From contig NZ_CAMYKH010000022.1 in assembly GCF_947258935.1 (NCBI RefSeq), forward strand, positions 1 through 37,498: a DNA stretch of 37,498 bases, in the 5' to 3' direction. Positions 8,596-15,462 of the stretch are shown here, one piece after another. The notes below the pieces were generated by a model. The model ran no database searches. It was not told the DNA's origin and saw nothing but the letters and a program-made list of their open reading frames with translations. This DNA is from an uncultured Muriicola sp. (GTDB taxonomy: Bacteria > Bacteroidota > Bacteroidia > Flavobacteriales > Flavobacteriaceae). The stretch's first letter is position 1. Each line of letters begins with the position of its first letter. The translations under genes and the position numbers were made by a program.

Positions 8596-9528
8596 TTACT
8601 TACGTTTTCGGACCACATTCATAATCGGATTATTGGTCTTTACCCGTTTCTTGCTAGCACCCGTTGAATCTGATTTCAGGAATTGAATATATCCTCTTCC
8701 CTGAAATTCATACACGGTGCCGCTATCCGGGTGATATAATTCTATGGTCCTGTCATCAATAACATACAACTCAAAATAATCATTGCCCATAAAGTCATAA
8801 TCAAGCGTTAACGTTTTAAGCGTTTCGTCGTTTTGAACATCATACACCTCATAGAAACCTTCGTAATCCCATAATAAGCTATTAAATGGTGTCCCAATAG
8901 GATCTATGGACGACCTGAAGATGGTGGCCCCATTGCTTTCATAGAATTGGAGAAAATTCTCTTCATCAAAGTCATTTATAGCGCCAGTTTCACTTACAAA
9001 GGTCTTCTCCCAAACGTCGTATTCCTGAAGAAGAAATTCAATATTCTCATAAAAAACTCTGTCATAGTCGAAACTACCTCGCTGGTACCCATCTACAAAA
9101 TAGGAAGTATTGGAGCGTCTGTCATATAATTCCAGTGTTCTTGAATTTACCTGATAAACATCAAAGATCCATAGTCCGTCTACATCATGATCGATCTCAA
9201 GAAGTCCACTGCCGGCATCGTAATATCCTACCCTGATACCCAGACCATTCCCTGTTTTTCCTATCCCGGAAAGGTTGTTATTGGCATAGAGAATCCCGTT
9301 TATAAAAGACAAGGTAAAGGCACGTTGCAGGAAGGGCACTTCGCCCGTTCCCTCTGTGGCGTTAATGTCCACATACCAAAGATCATAGGATTGCACATGT
9401 AGCCTGGTCTGTTGTGGGATGTCTTCTACATAAACATCTTCTAAGATCACTTCTGCATAGCAGCTGCTTAAAAGCAGCATTAGCAAGCTTCCTGTTCCGA
9501 GTAGTGTGAAGTTTTTCATGATGTTCAT
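8596..9528 (-). CDS. Two-repeat flavobacterial lipoprotein, function unknown
   Basis: The 310-residue protein has a lipoprotein signal peptide with lipobox LSSC (Cys near residue 23). It is followed by a short acidic linker and two related beta-rich repeats. Repeat 1 (about 45-155) starts SYDLWYVDINATEGTGEVPF and contains LELYDRRSNTSYFVDGY. Repeat 2 (about 165-285) starts EYDVWEKTFV and contains IELYHPDSGTVYEFQGR. Many aromatic and acidic residues and a basic C-terminal tail (KKRVKT...VRKRK) are present. I recall homologues in flavobacterial genomes labelled nicotinic acid mononucleotide adenylyltransferase. No nucleotidyltransferase motif (HxGH) is present, so that name looks wrong. Start: ATG 9528, or ATG 9519 three codons in. 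Confidence 0.75.
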   Translation of the reverse strand: MNIMKNFTLLGTGSLLMLLLSSCYAEVILEDVYVEDIPQQTRLHVQSYDLWYVDINATEGTGEVPFLQRAFTLSFINGILYANNNLSGIGKTGNGLGIRVGYYDAGSGLLEIDHDVDGLWIFDVYQVNSRTLELYDRRSNTSYFVDGYQRGSFDYDRVFYENIEFLLQEYDVWEKTFVSETGAINDFDEENFLQFYESNGATIFRSSIDPIGTPFNSLLWDYEGFYEVYDVQNDETLKTLTLDYDFMGNDYFELYVIDDRTIELYHPDSGTVYEFQGRGYIQFLKSDSTGASKKRVKTNNPIMNVVRKRK

Positions 9529-9546
9529 TTTTATGGTTCTTGAACC

Positions 9547-9580
9547 CTATAAAACAAGCATCGTGCCATTTGTTTTATAG
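9547..9580. repeat. 11-bp perfect inverted repeat in divergent promoter region
   Basis: CTATAAAACAA at 9547-9557 is mirrored exactly by TTGTTTTATAG at 9570-9580, with a 12-base spacer. It lies between the divergent lipoprotein gene (start 9528) and gpsA (start 9646), upstream of the gpsA -7 element. A second short dyad, GGTTC-TT-GAACC, lies at 9535-9546. This looks like an operator site or a cruciform-prone element. The factor is unknown. Confidence 0.5.
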
Positions 9581-9619
9581 TGTTGATTATCAGTCTTTTA
9601 TAAGCTGATCGTTTTTAAT

Positions 9620-9627
9620 TACATTTG
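9620..9627 (+). promoter_or_regulatory. Bacteroidota -7 element (TACATTTG) for gpsA
   Basis: An exact TAnnTTTG match ending 18 bases before ATG 9646. It overlaps the in-frame TTG at 9625, which argues that TTG is not the start of translation. The -33 region is unclear. Confidence 0.55.
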
Positions 9628-9645
9628 TTAAGAGAAGAACAATTC

Positions 9646-10647
9646 ATGAAAAAAGATGTACGCTTTGCAGTATTTGGAGGAGGTAGCTGGGCAACAGCTA
9701 TTGTAAAAATGCTTTCCGAAAACCTCTCTAATGTCATCTGGTATATGCGCAGTTCTGAGGCCATTGCTTTTATCAAAAAGGAAAAACACAATCCTAATTA
9801 CCTCACCTCGGTTGAGTTCAATCTGGATCAATTAATGCTAACCGATACCATAGATACTGCTGCCCGGGATGCCGATATTCTTATTTTTGCAATCCCATCT
9901 GCCTTTTTAGAAAATGAACTACAAAAACTCACTGTCTCCTTAACAGATAAGATCATCTTTTCTGCAATCAAAGGGATTGTCCCCGAAACAGGAAAGATCG
10001 TTGGAGAACATTTTCATGACAAATACAATATCCCTTTTGAAAACATAGGAGTAATTACCGGGCCATGCCATGCAGAGGAAGTTGCCCTGGAACGTTTGTC
10101 TTATCTTACTATAGCATCTGCAGATGAAGCCAAAGCTAAAATAGTAGCGGCACATCTTGCCAGCGATTACATAAAAACCAAGATCTCAGACGATATCATT
10201 GGCACTGAGTATGCGGCCATGTTAAAGAACATATATGCTTTGGCAGCTGGTATAGCTCACGGCCTTGGATATGGTGATAATTTTCAAAGTGTGCTAATGA
10301 GCAATGCAATACGTGAAATGAAGCGTTATATTAAGAGAGTGCATAAGATGAAACGCAACATCAACAATTCTGCGTATTTGGGCGACTTGTTGGTCACAGG
10401 GTATTCTACCTTTAGCCGTAACCGAATGTTTGGCAATATGATTGGGAAGGGATATACTGTAAAAAGTGCCATGATGGAAATGAACATGGTGGCCGAAGGC
10501 TATTATGCTACCAAAAGTGCTTATGAACTAAAGAACACTTTTAAAAGTAAAGTGCGTACTCCCATCATTGATGCCGTCTACGATGTGCTTTATCAAAAAG
10601 AGAATGCGCGAAAGACTTTTAAAATACTAACGGACAAATTAGATTAG
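9646..10647 (+). CDS. gpsA: NAD(P)H-dependent glycerol-3-phosphate dehydrogenase
   Basis: Cytoplasmic GpsA reduces dihydroxyacetone phosphate to sn-glycerol-3-phosphate for phospholipid synthesis. From ATG 9646 the protein has 333 residues, the usual length. A Rossmann motif FGGGSWATAI sits at 10-19, a conserved Lys at 109 (SAIKGI), a GPCHAEEVA block at 139-147 in place of the usual GPSFAxE, and catalytic Lys194 lies in MLKNIYALAAGIAHGLGYGD. An in-frame TTG at 9625 would add seven residues but falls inside the -7 promoter element, so ATG is preferred. It converges on glpD, which runs the opposite reaction; their stops are only ~22 bases apart. Confidence 0.95.
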   Translation: MKKDVRFAVFGGGSWATAIVKMLSENLSNVIWYMRSSEAIAFIKKEKHNPNYLTSVEFNLDQLMLTDTIDTAARDADILIFAIPSAFLENELQKLTVSLTDKIIFSAIKGIVPETGKIVGEHFHDKYNIPFENIGVITGPCHAEEVALERLSYLTIASADEAKAKIVAAHLASDYIKTKISDDIIGTEYAAMLKNIYALAAGIAHGLGYGDNFQSVLMSNAIREMKRYIKRVHKMKRNINNSAYLGDLLVTGYSTFSRNRMFGNMIGKGYTVKSAMMEMNMVAEGYYATKSAYELKNTFKSKVRTPIIDAVYDVLYQKENARKTFKILTDKLD

Positions 10648-10669
10648 GAGGAGAAAGAGGTCCTTTCAA

Positions 10670-12337
10670 TTAAATTCTTTCTATTGAAAAATCGGAATGA
10701 GATTTTAATTCGGTTTTCAGCGCCTCTTTCCATTTGAGCAGCTTGTCCTCATCTGCTTTAAAGATCTTCTGTAATTCCAAACTAACAGGCTTCATTAAAG
10801 TCCGTACACTGTGAATATCAAAATATAGCCTCCCTGTTCTTCTAATAAAGAAATCCATTGGCGATTGAACCATCTCAAAAGCAACACCAAATTCCAATTC
10901 CGAAAGGATCATACGCACGGCACTGTCTTTTTCCGTTCTGTTTTTATAAAAGTTGAGAATAGCCTCTGTCTGAACCCCGTAATTGGTCACCAGATACCAT
11001 GCATCATACTTGGTGAACCCATCATCTATAATACGCTCATAAATAGCGGCAATATATTTTTTTACCTCTTTATATTTTTTGAATTTACTCCCGCACAGGG
11101 GTATTGTCTCGGTAATGCAGTCTGGTACTTCATTCCCTTCTTCCTCTTCCATTTTTTTTGCGATCCTGTTCACCACGCGTTCGGCCATTTTCCTGTACCC
11201 CGTTAATTTTCCTCCGGCGATGCTTATGAGTCCAGTATCTGAGGTAAAGATCTCATCCTTTCGGGAAAGTTCGGACGCTGATTTACCTTCTTCGTGGATA
11301 AGGGGTCGCAATCCGGCCCAGGAAGATTCAATATCCTCCATTTCCAAATTAATACTCGGGAACATATTATTTACTGCAGCAATAAGATAAATGGCATCGG
11401 CAACATCGGTCTCAACCTTATCCTTGTCCTGGTGGTAATTGGTGTCTGTGGTACCTACGTAGGTAATCTTCCCTCTGGGAATAGCGAAGATCATTCGGCC
11501 ATCCGGGACATCAAAATACACCGACTGCTTAACCGGTAATTTGTGATGTGGAAATACTAAATGAACTCCTTTGGTGAGATGTAAACGTTTTCCTTTAATT
11601 GAATTATTTATGATCCTAAGTTCATCGACCCATGGACCCGCTGCGCTTACAACATAGTTGGCATTCACGGAAAACTCATCTCCTGAAATATGATCTTTTA
11701 CAACTACGCCCGTCACACGATCTTCCTTGTAAATAAAATTGATTGCTTCAGCATAATTTAGTGCCTCTGCCCCAAATTGCAAACTGGTTTTAATGTTCTC
11801 CAGGGTGAGTCGAGCATCATCTGTGCGGTATTCCGAATAATATCCCGCTCCTTTTACCTTTTTGTTGGGCAGGAGTGGTTCCAGGTTCATCGCCTCTTTT
11901 TTCTCCAGCATTTGCCGTTTATCATCTCCTGAAACCTGTGCTAGGATGTCGTACACTTTAAGGCCAACAGAAGTAAGCCATTTTCCATAGGACCCACCCT
12001 CAATTAATGGCAAAAGCATTTTCTCCGGTAGTACCAGATGTGGTGCTAATTTATGAACTATGGCTCTTTCGGATCCTACTTCTTTTACCAGCCAGAAATC
12101 GAATTGTTTTAAATATCGCAAGCCGCCGTGGATTAGCTTAGTAGACTTACTGCTTGTCCCGGAAGCAAAATCTCCTTTCTCCAATAAAAGTACTTTTAAG
12201 CCTCGAGATGCCGCATCGAGAGCGATCCCTCCGCCTGTAATTCCTCCTCCTATGACCACGATATCAAAAGGCTCTTTGGTAATTTTCTTGATGGTAGCTG
12301 CTCTGTTCAGATTAGAAAAAGGAACTGATTTTTTCAT
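10670..12337 (-). CDS. glpD: FAD-dependent glycerol-3-phosphate dehydrogenase
   Basis: GlpD oxidises glycerol-3-phosphate to dihydroxyacetone phosphate at the inner face of the cytoplasmic membrane, passing electrons to quinone. The 555-residue length is normal. The N-terminal FAD-binding motif is FDIVVIGGGITGGGIALDAA (GxGxxG within residues 30-37), followed by family signatures SSKSTKLIHGGLRYLKQ and, later, GLISIAGGKLTGYRKMAERV. The C-terminal domain (about 400-545) is the usual DAO_C cap. Two exact TAnnTTTG elements precede the start. No glycerol kinase or facilitator gene is nearby, so here the enzyme probably serves lipid-derived G3P or a G3P/DHAP redox shuttle with GpsA (inference). Confidence 0.95.
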   Translation of the reverse strand: MKKSVPFSNLNRAATIKKITKEPFDIVVIGGGITGGGIALDAASRGLKVLLLEKGDFASGTSSKSTKLIHGGLRYLKQFDFWLVKEVGSERAIVHKLAPHLVLPEKMLLPLIEGGSYGKWLTSVGLKVYDILAQVSGDDKRQMLEKKEAMNLEPLLPNKKVKGAGYYSEYRTDDARLTLENIKTSLQFGAEALNYAEAINFIYKEDRVTGVVVKDHISGDEFSVNANYVVSAAGPWVDELRIINNSIKGKRLHLTKGVHLVFPHHKLPVKQSVYFDVPDGRMIFAIPRGKITYVGTTDTNYHQDKDKVETDVADAIYLIAAVNNMFPSINLEMEDIESSWAGLRPLIHEEGKSASELSRKDEIFTSDTGLISIAGGKLTGYRKMAERVVNRIAKKMEEEEGNEVPDCITETIPLCGSKFKKYKEVKKYIAAIYERIIDDGFTKYDAWYLVTNYGVQTEAILNFYKNRTEKDSAVRMILSELEFGVAFEMVQSPMDFFIRRTGRLYFDIHSVRTLMKPVSLELQKIFKADEDKLLKWKEALKTELKSHSDFSIERI

Positions 12338-12366
12338 AGGAAGTACAGCTGTTTAAGAAACCAATA

Positions 12367-12374
12367 CAAAAATA
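12367..12374 (-). promoter_or_regulatory. -7 element (TATTTTTG), proximal, for glpD
   Basis: Exact TAnnTTTG on the minus strand, 29 bases before the glpD ATG. It is one of two such elements in this short gap. Confidence 0.5.
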
Positions 12375-12393
12375 GGATATCGTACATGCTGCG

Positions 12394-12401
12394 CAAAATT
12401 A
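12394..12401 (-). promoter_or_regulatory. -7 element (TAATTTTG), distal, for glpD
   Basis: A second exact TAnnTTTG, 27 bases upstream of the first and overlapping the stop codon of the ABM-domain gene. It could be an alternative promoter or chance in AT-rich DNA. Confidence 0.35.
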
Positions 12402-12734
12402 AGGAGTGTAAGGTGCTGTTATCAAAGGTTGGCCAAACTCGTATTCTCTTTCCACCAGACAAATACGTAATTTATACCATTGATACCATAGCTCCTTTCC
12501 TTTTTTCTGTGCAATAAGATGTTCGCTATTGTTCTTCCATTGCTGTATAGCCTCTAGACTTTCCCAATAACTTACACTGATCCCAAACGTACTTCTAGCC
12601 GTTTCAAAGCCGAGAAAACCAGCTTGTTGGGCTGCCAGGGCCTCCATTTTAATGGCCATCTCCTCATAACCATGATCCCCCTCTTTCTTCAGGGTAGTAA
12701 AGATCACGGCATAGTATGGGGGTTGCCTCTTCAT
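12399..12734 (-). CDS. Antibiotic biosynthesis monooxygenase (ABM) domain protein
   Basis: This 111-residue cytoplasmic protein has the dimeric alpha/beta-barrel (ferredoxin-like) ABM fold. The pattern YYAVIFTTLK, then a helix, then QAGFLGFETARS, then ISVSYWESLEAIQQWKNN and a His in SEHLIAQKKG matches the family closely. Members include small monooxygenases and haem-degrading enzymes as well as proteins with no known activity; the SYW...A...W element is the common core. The name does not imply antibiotic production. The gene's ATG overlaps the stop of the upstream hypothetical gene by 4 bases (ATGA), so the pair is translationally coupled. Its substrate is unknown. Confidence 0.8.
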   Translation of the reverse strand: MKRQPPYYAVIFTTLKKEGDHGYEEMAIKMEALAAQQAGFLGFETARSTFGISVSYWESLEAIQQWKNNSEHLIAQKKGKELWYQWYKLRICLVEREYEFGQPLITAPYTP

Positions 12735-13087
12735 TGGATATATTCCTTTTCCAGAAAGTAGCCTACAATGGCTTCTTTCATCAAGACCGATTGTTCACCG
12801 GCCTTTAATGGAGGTAAGTCTTCTTTTTTAATGTAATGAGGCCAGCCATGTTCATCGAAGAATTCAAATTCATAATATCCGTAAGGTTCCAACAATCTAC
12901 AGATGGCAATATGCATCAGATTTATCTTTTCATCCTTTTTGTATTTCTTGTGGTACTGCCCCAATTCCTGTACTCCTACTAAATAAATAATAGCATCCAG
13001 GTCTAGCGGGTCCCCGTCTGAAAATTGGGAAGAAAGTTTTTGAACCAATAGTTCCCATTGCTCCTTAAGTATATTGTCTCTGGCCAT
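12731..13087 (-). CDS. Conserved hypothetical protein
   Basis: The 118-residue soluble protein has no signal peptide or TM segment. It shows a helical first half (EQWELLVQKLSSQF) with an acidic motif DGDPLDLDAIIYLVGVQELG, then a Lys-rich stretch (KKYKKDEK), and a C-terminal half with EPYGYYEFEFFDEHGWPHY. I do not recognise a named domain, though such proteins occur in flavobacteria next to housekeeping genes. It is the first gene of a two-gene unit with the ABM-domain protein (4-base ATGA overlap) and has its own TAnnTTTG element at 13133-13140. Function unknown. Confidence 0.7.
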   Translation of the reverse strand: MARDNILKEQWELLVQKLSSQFSDGDPLDLDAIIYLVGVQELGQYHKKYKKDEKINLMHIAICRLLEPYGYYEFEFFDEHGWPHYIKKEDLPPLKAGEQSVLMKEAIVGYFLEKEYIQ

Positions 13088-13132
13088 GTATTCTCTTATG
13101 CACTAGGGTAAATTGATGAATTACTGAAGGCT

Positions 13133-13140
13133 CAAAGGTA
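13133..13140 (-). promoter_or_regulatory. -7 element (TACCTTTG) for the hypothetical/ABM pair
   Basis: Exact TAnnTTTG on the minus strand, 45 bases upstream of the ATG at 13087. It lies back-to-back with the cvpA element 13 bases away. Confidence 0.5.
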
Positions 13141-13153
13141 CAAATCAAAGTTC

Positions 13154-13161
13154 TATATTTG
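13154..13161 (+). promoter_or_regulatory. -7 element (TATATTTG) for cvpA-like gene
   Basis: Exact TAnnTTTG ending 16 bases before the GTG start at 13178, implying a very short leader. It is divergent from the element at 13133-13140. Confidence 0.55.
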
Positions 13162-13177
13162 TATAAAACACCACCTT

Positions 13178-13684
13178 GTGAGTTTTATCGATATTGTTCT
13201 GGGCTTATTGTTGCTTTATGGCCTGTTTAAAGGAGTGCAGAACGGTCTACTTGTAGAGCTCGCTTCTATCGTAGCACTTATAGCCGGTTTATACGGGGCC
13301 ATTCATTTTTCCTATATCGTTGGGAATTACCTGGCAACTCATTGGGATTGGAATGAGCGCACCATGAGCCTTCTTTCCTTTATTATCACCTTTTTTATTA
13401 TAGTAATTGTGGTGGTCATGGCTGGAAAATTGCTGACAAAAATTGCTGAATTTGCGATGCTGGGCTTGCTTAATAAAATTGCGGGTGGACTTTTCGGGGC
13501 CCTTAAAGTAGCAATCATATTAGGAGCACTTTTGATATTCCTGGAAAGTGTCAATAAAAATCTCAGACTCATCAATGAGGACACTAAATCCGAATCGGTA
13601 CTCTATGAACCACTGCGCAATATTGGTGACCTTGTCTTTAGCGCTGTTATTAAATCGGATGATGATGACGTTAGTGCAGAATAA
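13178..13684 (+). CDS. CvpA family inner-membrane protein (GTG start)
   Basis: This 168-residue protein has four TM helices. The CvpA start pattern is clear (FIDIVLGLLLLYGLFKGVQN), then ELASIVALIAGLYGAI with a short YIVGNYL loop, and the third and fourth helices flank the conserved KIAGGLFGALKVAI. CvpA was named for colicin V export in E. coli and is more broadly linked to envelope homeostasis. The ORF begins with GTG; no ATG lies in frame before the first helix, and the -7 element 16 bases upstream supports this start. The C-terminus is acidic (KSDDDDVSAE). Confidence 0.9.
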   Translation: MSFIDIVLGLLLLYGLFKGVQNGLLVELASIVALIAGLYGAIHFSYIVGNYLATHWDWNERTMSLLSFIITFFIIVIVVVMAGKLLTKIAEFAMLGLLNKIAGGLFGALKVAIILGALLIFLESVNKNLRLINEDTKSESVLYEPLRNIGDLVFSAVIKSDDDDVSAE

Positions 13685-13884
13685 CCCCATTACTTAATTC
13701 AATTTGCTGAACCTGAGATAACAATCCAAATAAGCAGGTCCTGTCTATGGTGCATTTCATCGAATAAATCATTCATTTAAGAGTATCCTTAAATCATTTT
13801 TAGTATTATTACAGACTTCGAACTTTTGATTTGGAGTAAACGAGAACTCCCACTTCTTCCCTACCTACTTGCGAGTAACACTAT

Positions 13885-14361
13885 ATGAGAAGAAGTCTGC
13901 ATACAGCTTTCCTGGCTTTAGGTATCTTATTGATAGTTTCTTGTAGCAAAGAATCTATAAATAGTGAGGATATTCCTGTGGCCGTAAATGCTGTAGCCGT
14001 TGAGCAAGAACTGCTCGATATTGTTAATGCCCATAGAAATTCACTTGGTGCCACTCCTTTAGAATTTAGTGCCCTAGCCTACGAGCATGCTAACCTCCAT
14101 ACAGATTACATGATCTCTAAAGGCACAATTAGTCATGATAATTTCAGTTCCCGCGCTTCTAAAATTGCTGCTGAAACCAATGCCAAACAAATAGCGGAGA
14201 ATGTAGCCAAGGACTATACTACAGCTGCTGCGGCTTTTCAGGGTTGGTTGGAGAGTCCTAATCACAAGAGCACTATGGAAGCTGACTTTACCCACTCGGC
14301 CATAAGTGTGAAAATAAATTCGGATGGGGACTATTTCTATACTCAGCTCTTCTTCAAATAG
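13885..14361 (+). CDS. CAP (SCP/PR-1) domain lipoprotein
   Basis: The 158-residue lipoprotein carries a signal peptide and lipobox IVSC at about residues 17-20. Its CAP domain covers about 40-158. It shows the family marks: LLDIVNAHRNSLGATPLEF, HANLHTDYM with His in the cleft position, GTISHDNFSSRA, the block AENVA and GWLESPNHKSTM, ending in YFYTQLFFK. This resembles bacterial YkwD-type proteins. Functions range from lipid or peptide binding to peptidase-like activity and are unknown here. It is a single gene with ~200 untranslated bases upstream, in which I see no other gene. Confidence 0.9.
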   Translation: MRRSLHTAFLALGILLIVSCSKESINSEDIPVAVNAVAVEQELLDIVNAHRNSLGATPLEFSALAYEHANLHTDYMISKGTISHDNFSSRASKIAAETNAKQIAENVAKDYTTAAAAFQGWLESPNHKSTMEADFTHSAISVKINSDGDYFYTQLFFK

Positions 14362-14386
14362 AGGCTAGAATACCATTTACTTTTCT

Positions 14387-14394
14387 TATTTTTG
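14387..14394 (+). promoter_or_regulatory. -7 element (TATTTTTG) for the 3-HAO gene
   Basis: Exact TAnnTTTG, 47 bases before ATG 14442. It suggests that 3-hydroxyanthranilate dioxygenase and the DUF1304 gene form a separate transcript from the CAP gene. Confidence 0.5.
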
Positions 14395-14441
14395 AGTAGC
14401 GGCAATGTACCGTTAATTCTTCTGATATATAAAATTCTAGT

Positions 14442-14984
14442 ATGGCCATACAACCCCCTTTTAATCTTACTGAATGGATAAAGGAAAACCGAGATTTGCT
14501 TAAACCTCCGGTAGGAAATAAAAATCTATACAAAGATGCAGGTGATTATATCGTGATGATCGTAGCGGGCCCAAATGCACGCAAAGACTATCACTACAAT
14601 GAAACTGAGGAACTTTTTTATCAACTAGAAGGAAATATAGAGGTGTTGGTGCAAGAGGAAGGAGTGAAAAAAACCATGAAGCTGGGCCCCGGGGATATGT
14701 ATCTGCATCCTGCAAAAGTTCCCCATTCTCCTGTCAGACATGACGGGTCTATAGGCCTTGTAATTGAACGAAAGCGAGCCGACCTCAATGCAAAAGACGG
14801 ATTACTTTGGTTTTGTGACAATTGTAATCACAAATTGTATGAGGTTTATTTTACTCTTGAAGATATTGAACAGGACTTTTTAAAACACTTTGAGAAATTT
14901 TATGGTTCCAAGTCTTTAAGAACCTGCGACAATTGCGGAACCGTTATGAAAGCAGATCCAAGGTTTGTTGCAGAAAAAAGTTAA
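14442..14984 (+). CDS. nbaC: 3-Hydroxyanthranilate 3,4-dioxygenase
   Basis: The enzyme opens the ring of 3-hydroxyanthranilate to aminocarboxymuconate semialdehyde, the precursor of quinolinate and NAD in the kynurenine route. The 180-residue cupin shows the catalytic Fe ligands H51, E57 and H95, and substrate-binding R47 and R99, at the same positions I recall for the Cupriavidus enzyme. The second, rubredoxin-like iron site is complete: C125/C128 (CDNC) and C162/C165 (CDNC). No other kynurenine-pathway gene is in the window. The DUF1304 gene starts 16 bases downstream, and an ALDH follows behind its own -7 element. Confidence 0.95.
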   Translation: MAIQPPFNLTEWIKENRDLLKPPVGNKNLYKDAGDYIVMIVAGPNARKDYHYNETEELFYQLEGNIEVLVQEEGVKKTMKLGPGDMYLHPAKVPHSPVRHDGSIGLVIERKRADLNAKDGLLWFCDNCNHKLYEVYFTLEDIEQDFLKHFEKFYGSKSLRTCDNCGTVMKADPRFVAEKS

Positions 14985-15000
14985 TTAAAATCCATCCCCT

Positions 15001-15363
15001 ATGGCATTATTAATAAAGATCCTTATTGGCCTAACCGCATTCCTTCATCTGTATTTCCTTTGGCTCGAAATGTTTGCATGGACCAGCAGGGCGCCTAAGG
15101 TCTTCAAGGGATTTCCTAAAGATCTTTTTGAACCCACCAAAGCACTGGCAGCTAACCAGGGATTGTATAATGGCTTTTTGGCTGCAGGATTGATCTGGAC
15201 CTTTTTTATAGAGGATGATCACTGGCGATTCTATGTGTCTATATTCTTCCTGAGCTGTGTGATAATCGCAGGCATTTATGGCGCATTTACCGTCTCTAAA
15301 AAGATCTTTTTTGTACAGGCTCTACCCGCGCTTATTGCATTAGTACTTTTACACATCAGATAA
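15001..15363 (+). CDS. DUF1304 family membrane protein
   Basis: This 120-residue protein has four predicted TM helices, at about 4-24, 48-70, 75-95 and 100-118. The signature is typical: LHLYFLWLEMFAW, then LAANQGLYNGFLAAGL, then GIYGAFTVSKKIFFVQALPA. The family (YqhA/DUF1304 type) has no established function. The gene follows the 3-HAO gene after 16 bases on the same strand, so co-transcription is likely, but nothing in the protein points to tryptophan metabolism. Confidence 0.85.
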   Translation: MALLIKILIGLTAFLHLYFLWLEMFAWTSRAPKVFKGFPKDLFEPTKALAANQGLYNGFLAAGLIWTFFIEDDHWRFYVSIFFLSCVIIAGIYGAFTVSKKIFFVQALPALIALVLLHIR

Positions 15364-15417
15364 GGTTTCTTTACAACGGAATTGTTATAATCACAAGGGC
15401 AGGATTCGAAATATTCG

Positions 15418-15425
15418 TAGCTTTG
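15418..15425 (+). promoter_or_regulatory. -7 element (TAGCTTTG) for the aldehyde dehydrogenase
   Basis: Exact TAnnTTTG followed by CC, ending 37 bases before ATG 15463. It supports separate transcription of the ALDH gene. Confidence 0.55.
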
Positions 15426-15462
15426 CCGAACAACGTTCTAATCTTAATAAAAACATACAATA

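Noticed and set aside
9625-9645. TTG at 9625 as an alternative gpsA start
   Set aside because: It lies inside the -7 promoter element and adds residues not seen in the family; ATG 9646 gives the normal N-terminus.
10648-10690. Possible hairpins between gpsA and glpD (GAAAG/CTTTC, TTTCAAT/ATTGAAA)
   Set aside because: The stems are short and AT-rich, with no T-run on either strand, so a terminator cannot be supported.
15395-15425. Possible tRNA T-loop (GGATTCGAAAT)
   Set aside because: No acceptor, D or anticodon arms can be built around it; it is part of the ALDH promoter region.
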